This document shows positions 8,534-17,446 of a stretch of DNA of 64,000 nt, piece after piece. The position numbers and the translations under genes are program-made. Position 1 is the stretch's first letter. Each line of letters begins with the position of its first letter. The notes under the pieces were generated by a model. It was given only the letters and a program-made list of their open reading frames with translations, had not been told where the DNA came from and ran no database searches. Source of the DNA: an uncultured Prevotellaceae bacterium (GTDB taxonomy: Bacteria > Bacteroidota > Bacteroidia > Bacteroidales > Bacteroidaceae); NCBI GenBank assembly GCA_902776935.1, contig CACYRS010000011.1, positions 1-64,000 on the forward strand, read 5' to 3'.

Positions 8534-9138
8534 AAGTTCACACCAACGTTAAGGAAGAGGGCGTTGTTACGAGAGCTCTTTCCCTTGCCTGTTTCAAAAT
8601 CATCATCGACGATATTGGTAACACCAAACTGATAGCCAACCTCGGCATAGAGCTTGTTGTACTCAGCACCACATCCGATCTTGAATCCCATGTTATTGCG
8701 GTTTACACGGAAATTACCTGCAGTAGGAGTCTTCACTTCTACCTTTGTGCTCAGGCCATAAGCGAAATAAGGACCGAAGAATGGCAGGAGAGCGATATCA
8801 TTTGAAGTCTGGATACCATACTTGATTACGAGAGGTATCTCCAGATTGTTGTGGGTGACATTGTAATCACTGTTCTTCGCACCACGCTGGGTATAGTAAA
8901 CACCTGACTCAAGGAAGAGAGGTGTTGTGCTTGATACACGAATGCCGATAACGCCAGCCAGAGTCATACCTACCTTAGAACCTACAGAAATATCACCATT
9001 GATAGAAGCAACTGTTCCTCCAAAGCGAACACCATAATATAAACTCTGTTTGTCAAGTTCGAAACCACCGCTCGAGAACTGAGCGAATGAAGGCACTGCC
9101 ATCAGAGCAGCTACAATTGATACTAAAATCTTTTTCAT
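8530..9138 (-). CDS. Outer-membrane beta-barrel protein (PorT/OmpW-like)
   Basis: About 202 residues from the ATG at 9138, which I prefer over the one four codons upstream because it is followed directly by a signal peptide (MKKILVSIVAALMAVPSFAQ) and preceded by a purine-rich AGG. The mature part alternates hydrophobic strands and turns (YYGVRFGGTVASI, VGMTLAGVIGIRV, LYAEVGYQFGVTNI) and ends with an outer-membrane C-terminal strand with a final aromatic (FLNVGVNF). It probably folds as an eight-stranded barrel; its function is unknown. TAAATTTG at 9185-9192 (minus) is a likely -7 box. Confidence 0.8.
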   Translation of the reverse strand: MKKILVSIVAALMAVPSFAQFSSGGFELDKQSLYYGVRFGGTVASINGDISVGSKVGMTLAGVIGIRVSSTTPLFLESGVYYTQRGAKNSDYNVTHNNLEIPLVIKYGIQTSNDIALLPFFGPYFAYGLSTKVEVKTPTAGNFRVNRNNMGFKIGCGAEYNKLYAEVGYQFGVTNIVDDDFETGKGKSSRNNALFLNVGVNF

Positions 9139-9184
9139 ACCTAATTTCAATTTAATAATTATTAATTATTATTAGTTTGCGCTG

Positions 9185-9243
9185 CAAATTTACAAATTAT
9201 TTATCATTTATCATTTATCATTTACCTTTTTTTCGTATCTTTG
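9185..9243. promoter_or_regulatory. Divergent promoter region between the barrel protein and serB, with short TTATCATT repeats
   Basis: Minus-strand TAAATTTG (9185-9192) and plus-strand TATCTTTG (9236-9243) face away from each other. Between them TTATCATT is repeated three to four times in tandem (about 9200-9222). Similar repeats occur at 50204-50241. Confidence 0.55.
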
Positions 9244-9262
9244 TGCCCAAAAAGTGACATTT

Positions 9263-10507
9263 ATGAAGGAAAACGCTAGCCGAGAGGAACAAATCCTCGT
9301 AAGAATAACAGGCCAAGACCGTCCAGGACTGACAGCATCCGTAATGGGAATTCTGGCAAGATACGATGCCCAGATTCTCGACATCGGCCAGGCAGACATC
9401 CACTCTACCCTATCACTGGGAATACTCATCCGCATGGACGAGACACACTCTGGTCAGGTGATGAAGGAACTGCTCTTCAAGGCCACAGAGCTAGGAGTAA
9501 ACATCGGATTCTCGCCTATCAGCGATGACGAGTATGAAGACTGGGTAGGTCATCAGGGAAAGAACCGTTATATCCTTATGGTTCTGGGGCGCCAGCTCGA
9601 AGCCCGTCAGATAGAGGGAGCCACACGTATCCTTGCTGATCAGGGACTCAATATAGATTCCATCCTGAGACTTACTGGTCGTAAGAGCATCAGGAAACCT
9701 CAGAAACATACCCGTGCCTGTATACAGTTCTCCCTTCGTGGAGAGCCCATCAACCGTCAGGAGATGCAGTCAAAGCTCATGAAACTGTCACAGGAGATGG
9801 AAATCGACTTCTCTTTCCAGCGTGACGATATGTTCCGCAGGATGCGTCGTCTGATATGTTTCGACATGGACTCTACTCTTATACAGACAGAGTGTATCGA
9901 TGAGTTGGCAGAGCGTGCAGGCGTCGGTGCTGAGGTGAGAGCTATTACAGAGAGTGCCATGCGAGGTGAGATTGACTTCAAGGAGAGTTTTACACGCAGA
10001 GTATCTCTTTTGAAGGGTCTCGATGCGAGTGTGATGCAGGACATCGCAGAACATCTGCCTATCACAGAGGGCGTTGACCGTCTGATGAACATCCTCAAGA
10101 CCTGCGGATATAAGATTGCCATCCTCTCAGGAGGTTTCACATATTTTGGAGAATACCTGCAGAGGAAATACGGCATCGACTATGTCTATGCCAACGAGCT
10201 GGAAATAGATGAGAACAATAAGCTTACAGGACGATTCGTCGGCGAGATTGTTGACGGCCATCGTAAGGCAGAGCTGCTGAAACTCATAGCCCAGGTGGAG
10301 AAAGTAAATCTTGCACAGACTATCGCAGTAGGCGACGGAGCCAACGACCTCCCTATGATCTCTGAGGCAGGTCTGGGTATCGCCTTCCACGCTAAGCCCC
10401 GTGTGGTTGCCAATGCCAAGCAGAGCATCAACACGATAGGTCTCGATGGAGTGCTCTATTTCCTTGGATTCAAGGACAGCTACCTGGGCGAACAGGGGAA
10501 ATTGTAA
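9263..10507 (+). CDS. serB: Phosphoserine phosphatase with N-terminal ACT domains
   Basis: About 414 residues. An ACT domain (about 8-80: ILVRITGQDRPGLTASVMG) and a second ACT-like segment (about 95-180: YILMVLGRQLEARQ) precede a HAD phosphatase domain. Motif I is CFDMDSTLIQTECIDELAE, motif II is ILSGGFTYF and motif IV is VGDGANDLPM. It hydrolyses L-phosphoserine to serine, the last step of the phosphorylated serine pathway; the ACT domains suggest amino-acid feedback. I chose ATG 9263 over the in-frame GTG at 9254. The -7 box TATCTTTG ends 19 nt upstream. Confidence 0.93.
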   Translation: MKENASREEQILVRITGQDRPGLTASVMGILARYDAQILDIGQADIHSTLSLGILIRMDETHSGQVMKELLFKATELGVNIGFSPISDDEYEDWVGHQGKNRYILMVLGRQLEARQIEGATRILADQGLNIDSILRLTGRKSIRKPQKHTRACIQFSLRGEPINRQEMQSKLMKLSQEMEIDFSFQRDDMFRRMRRLICFDMDSTLIQTECIDELAERAGVGAEVRAITESAMRGEIDFKESFTRRVSLLKGLDASVMQDIAEHLPITEGVDRLMNILKTCGYKIAILSGGFTYFGEYLQRKYGIDYVYANELEIDENNKLTGRFVGEIVDGHRKAELLKLIAQVEKVNLAQTIAVGDGANDLPMISEAGLGIAFHAKPRVVANAKQSINTIGLDGVLYFLGFKDSYLGEQGKL

Positions 10508-10516
10508 GAATCTATG

Positions 10517-11953
10517 TTATTCCTCGGCAATCTGGGTCTTAGGCCAGTTGACGAGGAATAATTTTTCCGTGGCACGAGTAAAGGCTGTATAGAGCCAATG
10601 GATATAGTCGGGTGTGAGCATATCGTCAGTCATATATCCCTGGTCGAGATACACATGCGCCCATTGTCCGCCCTGTGCCTTATGGCAAGTAACGGCATAG
10701 GCAAACTTCACCTGCAGGGCATTATAATATTTGTCCACCTTCAGTTTCTTTATTCTCTCTGCCTTATGTGGGATGTCGGCATAGTCCTTCATCACTTCAT
10801 TAAAGAGCTGTTCATGCTGTTCTCGTGTGAGCGATGGTGCCTCTGTGGTTATTGAGTCGAGGATGACTGTAGCCGTGAGTTCATAGTCGTCATAGTCGGG
10901 TAATCTCACCTCTATCTCTGCAAAACGGAATCCGTAAAGCTCATGCACATTCCTCACCCTGCGCACTACCGCCATATCACCATTAGCAAGGAAAGACAAC
11001 CCTTGTATCTCACCCTCAGAGGGAGGAATCAGCGAGGTCCAATAATAATTATTCTTCACTATCATCAGCTGGTCTCCGCTCGACAGTTCCTCTTCCCTGT
11101 AAAGGATCATATTACGTATGCCCTGATTATAGAGATTCGCCCTCTTATTACTACGAGTGATTACTATGGTATCGCTCTTGCCAGCATGATCATAACTATT
11201 GGAAAGACTGTCTATCAGTTCAGCTCCAGGAACCACTACCACATCCGCAAAGCCATTGAATCGTATCTTTGGTAACAGCGAATCATCGTTTCTCTCAACC
11301 TTTCTCCTTATCATAGTAGCATTCCACAAGATACCAGAGCCCTCAGCCTGACGCAACACCTGATTAAGGTCACACTCATAGACTTTCGCACCGTATCCGC
11401 TGACAAACGAAGACATCAAGGCAGGACTCTCCTCCTCACCCACTGGCGGCAGCTGAGCCTTGTCGCCAACAAACATCACCCTACAGTTCTGCCCGTTATA
11501 TACAAACTGCATAAGATCATCCAGCAGGCACCCGCTTCCAAACTCACTCATAGAGTCATTCGATATCATCGAGGACTCATCTATTATAAATAAGGTGTCA
11601 CGATTAAGATTATCGTTGAGACTGAAACTAGAGAGATCGCCAGCACTCTTCTGACGATAGATTCGTCTGTGGATGGTATAGGCAGCATGTCCTGCGTTAA
11701 GAGAGAACACCTTTGCAGCCCTACCTGTGGGAGCCAGGAGTATCATCTTCTGATTCATATCCTTCATCGTACGGACGATGGCTCCTGCCAGCGATGTCTT
11801 TCCCGTTCCTGCAGAGCCTCGCATTATCATTGCCACCTGGTCATCTCTGTCAAACATAAACTGCGCAAACACATCCAGAGCATGACTCTGCTCTTCTGTT
11901 GGAGCGAAGCCAAAATGCTGGAGAATACGGAATTTCAGTTCGTCGCTAATCAT
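10517..11953 (-). CDS. RecD-like superfamily 1 DNA helicase
   Basis: 478 residues from the ATG at 11953. Walker A is MRGSAGTGKTSLAGAIV, followed by LLAPTGRAAKVF (motif Ia) and LFIIDESSMIS (DE box, motif II). Further on come FVGDKAQLPPVG (motif III), VITRSNKRANLYNQG, and the C-terminal motif with AVTCHKAQGGQW and WLYTAFTRATEKL (motifs V/VI). It is a 5'-3' helicase of the RecD/Pif1-like group, found as a single protein in Bacteroidetes without RecBC partners nearby. A near-perfect promoter ends 9 nt before this ATG, so the transcript is probably leaderless. The longer start 13 codons upstream would lie within the promoter. Confidence 0.88.
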   Translation of the reverse strand: MISDELKFRILQHFGFAPTEEQSHALDVFAQFMFDRDDQVAMIMRGSAGTGKTSLAGAIVRTMKDMNQKMILLAPTGRAAKVFSLNAGHAAYTIHRRIYRQKSAGDLSSFSLNDNLNRDTLFIIDESSMISNDSMSEFGSGCLLDDLMQFVYNGQNCRVMFVGDKAQLPPVGEEESPALMSSFVSGYGAKVYECDLNQVLRQAEGSGILWNATMIRRKVERNDDSLLPKIRFNGFADVVVVPGAELIDSLSNSYDHAGKSDTIVITRSNKRANLYNQGIRNMILYREEELSSGDQLMIVKNNYYWTSLIPPSEGEIQGLSFLANGDMAVVRRVRNVHELYGFRFAEIEVRLPDYDDYELTATVILDSITTEAPSLTREQHEQLFNEVMKDYADIPHKAERIKKLKVDKYYNALQVKFAYAVTCHKAQGGQWAHVYLDQGYMTDDMLTPDYIHWLYTAFTRATEKLFLVNWPKTQIAEE

Positions 11954-11961
11954 TTTGTGTG

Positions 11962-11993
11962 CAAAATTAATAAAAATCGAGTGAAAACCCAAA
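11962..11993 (-). promoter_or_regulatory. Promoter of the helicase gene
   Basis: On the minus strand TTTG (11990-11993), 20 nt, TAATTTTG (11962-11969). The helicase ATG is 9 nt downstream of the -7 box. This supports the shorter start and a leaderless message. Confidence 0.7.
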
Positions 11994-12002
11994 ATATTTT
12001 TG

Positions 12003-12010
12003 TAATTTTG
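12003..12010 (+). promoter_or_regulatory. -7 box upstream of the 32-residue membrane ORF
   Basis: TAATTTTG, 9 nt before the ATG at 12019. No clear -33 TTTG at the expected distance. It would drive the small ORF, the DUF3822 gene and rsmD. Confidence 0.45.
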
Positions 12011-12018
12011 CAGCCGGA

Positions 12019-12117
12019 ATGAAAGTAAACGATAAGATTATCAATATCGCTTTGGCCATTGTTGCTGCCGGATTGTTGGCAGTATGCATAGCAAGTGTCG
12101 TGGCAGGAACAAAATAA
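12019..12117 (+). CDS. 32-residue single-pass membrane miniprotein
   Basis: ATG to TAA encodes a short charged head (MKVNDKIINI) and one hydrophobic helix (ALAIVAAGLLAVCIASVVAG) ending in TK. It sits just after a -7 box and 5 nt before the DUF3822 start, so it should be co-transcribed. The composition is what one expects of a real transmembrane miniprotein, not random sequence. I do not recognise it. Confidence 0.5.
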   Translation: MKVNDKIINIALAIVAAGLLAVCIASVVAGTK

Positions 12118-12122
12118 CAGTT

Positions 12123-12917
12123 ATGAAGGGACGAGGATTACTTACTATACGCGTTAGCAAGAACACGCTGTCATTTACCACGCTGGACCCCACCAATTTT
12201 GACGAGCCCATCGTGTATGAGCCATATATCGTAAAGAGCGGCATCTCCATGGCAGCCAACCTTAGGGAGGCTTTCAAGGAGACGACGGCAGTATCAAGAA
12301 CCGCCAAGACACAGGTGTTGCTCGATGCCAAGGTGCTAATGATGCCCATAGAGCATTTCCAGGAGAATAATATTGAAGAGTATTATTTCCATTCCTTCCC
12401 TCATGACAACCAGTTGAGTGTGGCATATAACGTAATGCCGGAACTGAATTCCGTTGCCGTGTTTGCCATCAACAAAGACGTGCGTCTCGTGCTTCGCGAC
12501 AATGTGCCTGGGGCACTGGCCATCCATCTGATGTCACCAGTATGGAAATACCTCCATACAAGGAGCTTCACTGGTCATCGGCAGAAGATGTATGGATATT
12601 TCCATGACAAACAACTGGAGATCTTTTCTTTCCAACAGAACAGATTTAAGTTCTGTAATAACTTCGATGTCACCCAGGGCAGCGATGCACTCTATTTCCT
12701 CCTTTACGTTTGGAAACAGCTTAACCTGCAGCCAGAATACGATGAGCTGCATCTCGTGGGTGATATCCCAGAGCATGATCAGGTACTTGAAGAACTGAAG
12801 CGATATCTTCAGAACGCATACGTCATCAATCCCACGGCAGAGTTTAATCGTGCTCCTGCGACACAGTTCGACGATATGCCCTTCGACCTGATGACCATAC
12901 TCACCAAGGGCAGATAA
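12123..12917 (+). CDS. DUF3822 family protein
   Basis: 264 residues from ATG 12123; the longer frame would overlap the upstream miniprotein. The sequence fits the Bacteroidetes DUF3822 family, which usually lies directly before rsmD, as here (4 nt gap). It has an actin-like two-lobed pattern: ISMAANLREAFKE, TQVLLDAKVLMMPIEHF, VFAINKDVRLVLRDN, SDALYFLLYVWKQLNL and LHLVGDIPEHDQVLEELKRY. Its molecular role is unknown. Confidence 0.8.
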   Translation: MKGRGLLTIRVSKNTLSFTTLDPTNFDEPIVYEPYIVKSGISMAANLREAFKETTAVSRTAKTQVLLDAKVLMMPIEHFQENNIEEYYFHSFPHDNQLSVAYNVMPELNSVAVFAINKDVRLVLRDNVPGALAIHLMSPVWKYLHTRSFTGHRQKMYGYFHDKQLEIFSFQQNRFKFCNNFDVTQGSDALYFLLYVWKQLNLQPEYDELHLVGDIPEHDQVLEELKRYLQNAYVINPTAEFNRAPATQFDDMPFDLMTILTKGR

Positions 12918-12921
12918 CACC

Positions 12922-13452
12922 ATGCGCATCATTACAGGAATATACAAGGGCAGACATTTCGACATTCCACGCACTTTCAAGGCGAGGCCTACTACCGACT
13001 TTGCCAAAGAGAACATCTTCAATGTTCTTAACCAATATGTAGATTTCGAAGAAGCCACAGCCCTCGACCTTTTCTCCGGCACTGGCAGCATCACCCTGGA
13101 GCTTCTTTCCAGAGGATGCAGCAGAGTGATTAGCGTGGAGATGGATCGAGACCATCACCGTTTCATCCAGCAGTGTCTTGAGAAACTCGGAACTCAGGCA
13201 GCCACACCTCTCAGAGGCGATGTGTTTAAGTTTATTAAGGCCTGTAAGCAACAGTTCGACTTCATCTTTGCCGACCCTCCATACGCCCTTAAGGAACTTC
13301 CAACCATCCCTGACCTTATCTTCGAGAAAGGCCTATTGAAGGAAGACGGGGTATTCGTTTTCGAACATGGCAAGGATTACGACTTCTCGCAGCATCCCCA
13401 CTTCAGGGAGCACAGAAGCTACGGCAGCGTTAATTTCACTATCTTTACATAA
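12922..13452 (+). CDS. rsmD: 16S rRNA (guanine-966-N2)-methyltransferase
   Basis: 176 residues, normal for RsmD. It starts MRIITGIYKGRHF with the RPTTDFAKENIFN segment. The SAM-binding motif is LDLFSGTGSITLELLSRG and the catalytic motif is FADPPYAL (D/N-PPY type, N2 methylation of guanine). It methylates G966 of 16S rRNA in the assembling 30S subunit. It follows DUF3822 by 4 nt and overlaps the convergent cls gene by 8 nt. Confidence 0.92.
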   Translation: MRIITGIYKGRHFDIPRTFKARPTTDFAKENIFNVLNQYVDFEEATALDLFSGTGSITLELLSRGCSRVISVEMDRDHHRFIQQCLEKLGTQAATPLRGDVFKFIKACKQQFDFIFADPPYALKELPTIPDLIFEKGLLKEDGVFVFEHGKDYDFSQHPHFREHRSYGSVNFTIFT

Positions 13453-14866
13453 GAGGCGACATCAGTCTCACCAACGACTCCACCAGACGTTTCAGGATGT
13501 TTGGTCTTAACCTCTGTGGTATATCCGTAAAGAGCAGCGACTGGGTGGTATCCTCAATAAAGATTTCTCGCATCGCGATGGCAACCTTTGAATCATATAT
13601 AAAGGCATTCGACTCGAAGTTATTCTCAAAGCTTCGGAAATCCACATTCGTTGAACCACAGCTGCAGATGGCATCATCACATACTATCATCTTCGAGTGC
13701 AGGAATCCTGCCTTATAATAAGACACTATGACCCCTGCCTTTACCATTTCACGCAGATAACTCCTTCCAGCCCACTCCACAAACTTTGTATCACTGCGTA
13801 GAGGCACGAGGATACGTACATCCACTCCACCCGCAGCAGCTGTCTTCAGGGCGAAGAGCACAGGGTCTGTTGGCAGGAAATAAGGAGTCTCTATGTAGAT
13901 ATATTTCTTTGCAGCGAGAATCATCCGTACATATCCTTGCATAATCTCAGGATAAGGAGTGTCAGGGCCGCTGGTAACGATCTGTAACAACGACTCACTG
14001 TGCCCATCTTCTAGGGTATGTGGGTAATACTTGCGATTGGAGATAAGGTTACGATCCACGAAATACCAGTCTACGAGGAATGCCCTCTGCAGGCTATAAA
14101 CTCCACTACCCGTTATCTGCAACATCGTGTCTCTCCAAGGCTGTGGCTTAGTACCTTTCACATAGCGCAGAGCGATATTCATGCCTCCGATGAATCCAGT
14201 ACGGCCATCGATGACAATAATCTTTCTGTGATTGCGATAGTTAACCTTACTCGTAAACGACGGGAATCTCACAGGCAGGAAGGGAGCCACTTCAATACCC
14301 TCCTCACGCATACGCTCAAAGAAACGGTTGCTCACATTCCAGCACCCCACATCATCGTATATCAGTCGTACCTCTACCCCCTCGCGAGCTTTTGCGACAA
14401 GTGCATCACGCACCAGATTACCCAAAGCATCGTCTTCGAAGATATACATATCCATATGAATATGATCCTTTGCAGAGGCTATCTCTTTCAGTAACGCATG
14501 AAAGAAACTGTAGCCGTCAGTATGTATCTTTACCTCATTGTCTCTGAAAGGCAGAGAGAAGTTCTCGCTCACAAAGAGGTCGATAATAGGTTTGTATTCT
14601 TCTGGCAGATGCAGGTCACGCTGTTCCACGAACTCCAGCATCGAACGTTTGGAGAGCATGTCGAGGCTTCGCTGACTGATGAGTCTCTCCTTGCGAGTGT
14701 TTACTCCAAAGAAGAGATAGAATACTATTCCCACCACAGGCACGAACCAAATCACCAGAGCCCAAGCCATAGTCTTTGCCGGCTGGCGATTGTCAAGCAC
14801 TACGTGGATAATCGTCAGGATAACGAACACCTGATAAATACCAAACAAAATCACCTTCCAGTCCAT
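13445..14866 (-). CDS. cls: Cardiolipin synthase (phospholipase D type)
   Basis: 473 residues. Two N-terminal membrane helices (about 4-24, 33-53) precede two PLD motifs: HRKIIVIDGRTGFIGG (first HKD-type) and HSKMIVCDDAICSCGSTN (second). An EPYFLPTD-like segment (ETPYFLPTDP) lies between. It condenses phosphatidylglycerol to cardiolipin in the inner membrane. It is the last gene of the DUF486-dnaG-cls run, 4 nt after dnaG. Confidence 0.92.
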   Translation of the reverse strand: MDWKVILFGIYQVFVILTIIHVVLDNRQPAKTMAWALVIWFVPVVGIVFYLFFGVNTRKERLISQRSLDMLSKRSMLEFVEQRDLHLPEEYKPIIDLFVSENFSLPFRDNEVKIHTDGYSFFHALLKEIASAKDHIHMDMYIFEDDALGNLVRDALVAKAREGVEVRLIYDDVGCWNVSNRFFERMREEGIEVAPFLPVRFPSFTSKVNYRNHRKIIVIDGRTGFIGGMNIALRYVKGTKPQPWRDTMLQITGSGVYSLQRAFLVDWYFVDRNLISNRKYYPHTLEDGHSESLLQIVTSGPDTPYPEIMQGYVRMILAAKKYIYIETPYFLPTDPVLFALKTAAAGGVDVRILVPLRSDTKFVEWAGRSYLREMVKAGVIVSYYKAGFLHSKMIVCDDAICSCGSTNVDFRSFENNFESNAFIYDSKVAIAMREIFIEDTTQSLLFTDIPQRLRPNILKRLVESLVRLMSPLM

Positions 14867-14870
14867 ATTG

Positions 14871-16856
14871 CTATCCCACTACATCATTTCCCAGTTGTTT
14901 TGCAAGGGCATTACGCAACTCCTGCATATCCTTAAACTCCTCCATGAGAGCCTTTGCGCGTTCCATGTCACCACCCACCTGACGAATCTCCGTCTGTATA
15001 TCCTTAAGCCGTTTGTCGATGATGTCCATACGAAGGTCAAGTACCAGATGCAGCACATGCTGACGGAGTCCTCCCTCGCGTTCCTTAAGTTGGAAACCTT
15101 TTCCAAGCTGATGACGGTCTATAGCCAGTTTTGTTGCCAACTGGCTTATCTGTACGTCAGGATGCTGCATGAAATAAGCCTCCGCCTTAAAATCCGGATC
15201 GCCACAATGTTCCACTGCCTCAGCAAGAATCTGGTTATACAACTCATCATGGAACTTCAGATTATCCTGACTCAGGTCGTAGTTGATATATTGTGCCACA
15301 GTGAGTGAGATCTTATCACCATCCTCTGTCTCGATATCCTCAAATATCACCTTCTCCCCATGCCTTACTATCACCTGTGCCAGCAGTCGTTCTACCTCTC
15401 GTGTCTGTTCATCCACTGTATGCAGACCAATAAACTCATTGGGGACGGCTCTCTGCGGTTCCTCAGCGACAGAAGCAGCAGTTTCACCATTAGCTCTTGC
15501 CCTCTCCTTTTCCTTGTCCTCGATATCCTTGCGAATCATGTTGTTCATCGAGTTAAGGAGTGTCGTCTCTTTGATACCCATCTTCTGCGAGAGTTCGCTG
15601 AGGTATGTTGAGCGTAGTATCTGGTCAGGTATCACAGAGATACTCTTCACGATACCTCCTATTGCCTCAGAACGTTTCACAGGGTCAGTGACGTTCTCGA
15701 TGGTAATACGCGTCTTGAAGGTGATGAAGTCAGTCTGGTTGTCCTCGATATATTCCTTAAGTTCTGTAGCAGAATGTTTCTTGGCAAACGAGTCCGGGTC
15801 GTCACCATCAGGCAAGAGCAACACCTTGATATTCATTCCAGCCGCCAATAGCATATCCGTACCTCGCATCGCAGCATGGATACCTGCCTCGTCGCCATCA
15901 TAGAGCAGTGTGATGTTCTGAGTAAACCTGCGCAGGATACGTATCTGGAATTCAGAGAGAGCCGTACCAGAGTTTGCCACGACATTCTCTATTCCGCTCT
16001 GATGCATAGCGATGACATCAGTATATCCTTCCACCATAAACACTCTGTCTTCCTTCACTATCGCCTTCTTAGCCTGGAAGAGGCCGTATAGCTCACGCTC
16101 CTTATGATAAATCTCTGAATCTGGGGAATTGACGTATTTCTGTTGCACGCCCTTTGTCCTGGAGTCCAACAGTCGTCCTCCAAATGCCACTACCTTCCCG
16201 CTGACATTCAGCCAAGGGAAAATCACTCGTCCGCTATAACGATCGGCTAATGGCGAGTCTTCTTTTCTTCTGCCCTCCTGGTCCTTTCTCTCAACACAGA
16301 GTCCTGTCTTTACCAAGAACTCCTCCTGATATCCTGCCTTCAGAGCCGCCTTTGCCAGTGCATCACGCTGAGGGAGAGCATAGCCGAGGTTGAACTTCTC
16401 TATGATATCATCGCGAATGCCTCTACTACGGAAATACTGTTTTCCTATAGCTATTCCGTCTGGGTCGTTCTTAAGGATATCCTGGAAATACTGCATCGCC
16501 CACTCATTGACGATAAACATCGACTCTCGCTCGCTTTGTTGTTGCTGTTCTTCAGGAGTGAGCTCCTTCTCCTCTATCTCAATGTTATATTTCTTCGCAA
16601 GCCATCTCAGAGCCTCCGGATAGGTTATCTGCTCGTGTTTCATGAGGAAGTTCACGGCATTGCCACCTTCTCCACAGGCGAAACAGTGACAGATATTCTT
16701 CGCTGGCGACACCATAAACGACGGAGTGGTATCGTCGTGGAAAGGACAGAGCCCCTTATAGTTCACACCTGCCTTACGCAGACTCACAAACTCCCCTACG
16801 ACATCCACAATGTTTGTCGCATCAAGAATCTTGTCTATCGTCGCTCTGTCTATCAT
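14871..16856 (-). CDS. dnaG: DNA primase
   Basis: 661 residues. The N-terminal CHC2 zinc domain has CPFHDDTTPSF and CHCFACGEGG. The catalytic core includes YSGRVIFPWLN and VVAFGGRLLD, with a Toprim domain (VEGYTDVIAMHQSG, LLYDGDEAGIHA; metal-binding DxD). The C-terminal helical region should bind the DnaB helicase. It makes RNA primers for lagging-strand synthesis. Length is normal. It lies 3 nt after the DUF486 gene and 4 nt before cls. Confidence 0.95.
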   Translation of the reverse strand: MIDRATIDKILDATNIVDVVGEFVSLRKAGVNYKGLCPFHDDTTPSFMVSPAKNICHCFACGEGGNAVNFLMKHEQITYPEALRWLAKKYNIEIEEKELTPEEQQQQSERESMFIVNEWAMQYFQDILKNDPDGIAIGKQYFRSRGIRDDIIEKFNLGYALPQRDALAKAALKAGYQEEFLVKTGLCVERKDQEGRRKEDSPLADRYSGRVIFPWLNVSGKVVAFGGRLLDSRTKGVQQKYVNSPDSEIYHKERELYGLFQAKKAIVKEDRVFMVEGYTDVIAMHQSGIENVVANSGTALSEFQIRILRRFTQNITLLYDGDEAGIHAAMRGTDMLLAAGMNIKVLLLPDGDDPDSFAKKHSATELKEYIEDNQTDFITFKTRITIENVTDPVKRSEAIGGIVKSISVIPDQILRSTYLSELSQKMGIKETTLLNSMNNMIRKDIEDKEKERARANGETAASVAEEPQRAVPNEFIGLHTVDEQTREVERLLAQVIVRHGEKVIFEDIETEDGDKISLTVAQYINYDLSQDNLKFHDELYNQILAEAVEHCGDPDFKAEAYFMQHPDVQISQLATKLAIDRHQLGKGFQLKEREGGLRQHVLHLVLDLRMDIIDKRLKDIQTEIRQVGGDMERAKALMEEFKDMQELRNALAKQLGNDVVG

Positions 16857-16859
16857 CCG

Positions 16860-17237
16860 TTATGAGTTTGGCATAAACACAAAGTATACCGCCGCCACCA
16901 GACAGAGTGCCGCAGCAGCGTGGTTCCAGTGCAACTGCTCGTGCTGGAAGATAAGATTTGCTATCACTGCGAAGACCACAAGAGATATACACTCCTGTAT
17001 CACCTTCAGCTGAACAAGGTTGAAAGGTCCACCATTATCCACGAATCCTATTCTGTTTGCAGGTACTTGGCAGCAGTACTCAAAGAATGCAATCATCCAT
17101 GAGAATGCTATCACGAGATACAATGGCCAGTTGGACGATACCCCCGATTGCTGCAGGCGCAGATGACCATACCAGGCGAATGTCATAAATACATTACTCA
17201 GAATGAGCAAGAGGACAGTATAAATTCCGTTTACCAT
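16860..17237 (-). CDS. DMT-family membrane protein (DUF486)
   Basis: 125 residues with four predicted membrane helices (about 4-22, 35-56, 75-98, 103-121) and the conserved segment FNLVQLKVIQE with CQVPANRIG. This matches the DUF486 branch of the drug/metabolite transporter superfamily, a half-length unit that presumably dimerises. The substrate is unknown. It is first in the operon with dnaG and cls. Confidence 0.8.
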   Translation of the reverse strand: MVNGIYTVLLLILSNVFMTFAWYGHLRLQQSGVSSNWPLYLVIAFSWMIAFFEYCCQVPANRIGFVDNGGPFNLVQLKVIQECISLVVFAVIANLIFQHEQLHWNHAAAALCLVAAVYFVFMPNS

Positions 17238-17260
17238 ATTTCAAAATTACAAAATCGGTG

Positions 17261-17292
17261 CAAAGGTAGTGCAATTATTGCTAAATACCAAA
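17261..17292 (-). promoter_or_regulatory. Promoter of the DUF486-dnaG-cls operon
   Basis: Minus strand TTTG (17289-17292), 20 nt, TACCTTTG (17261-17268), giving a leader of roughly 15-20 nt before the ATG at 17237. Confidence 0.75.
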
Positions 17293-17310
17293 CATTTTTC
17301 ATCTTCTTTA

Positions 17311-17393
17311 TTGCACAATTTGGTAAGTTTGTGCACAAAAAAGTCGATTTTGTGCATTTTATTTTGCTGTGTGCGCAAAAAGTAGTACCTTTG
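17311..17393 (+). promoter_or_regulatory. etf promoter with an array of TTGTGCA-type inverted elements
   Basis: TTTG (17363-17366), 19 nt, TACCTTTG (17386-17393) is the promoter. Upstream and across it are TTGCACAA (from 17311), the 12-bp palindrome TTTGTGCACAAA (17328-17339), a half-site TTTTGTGCA (near 17348) and GTGCGCAAAA (near 17371). The repeated element looks like an operator for a dimeric regulator; which one is unknown. Confidence 0.6.
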
Positions 17394-17446
17394 CGCCCGA
17401 TTTTTAAACCCCAAGGGTTAGGATATACATTATTAATAATATATTT

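Noticed and set aside
9195-9230. TTATCATT tandem repeats as a CRISPR or iteron array
   Set aside because: Units are 7-8 nt without spacers, a low-complexity intergenic repeat seen again at 50204.
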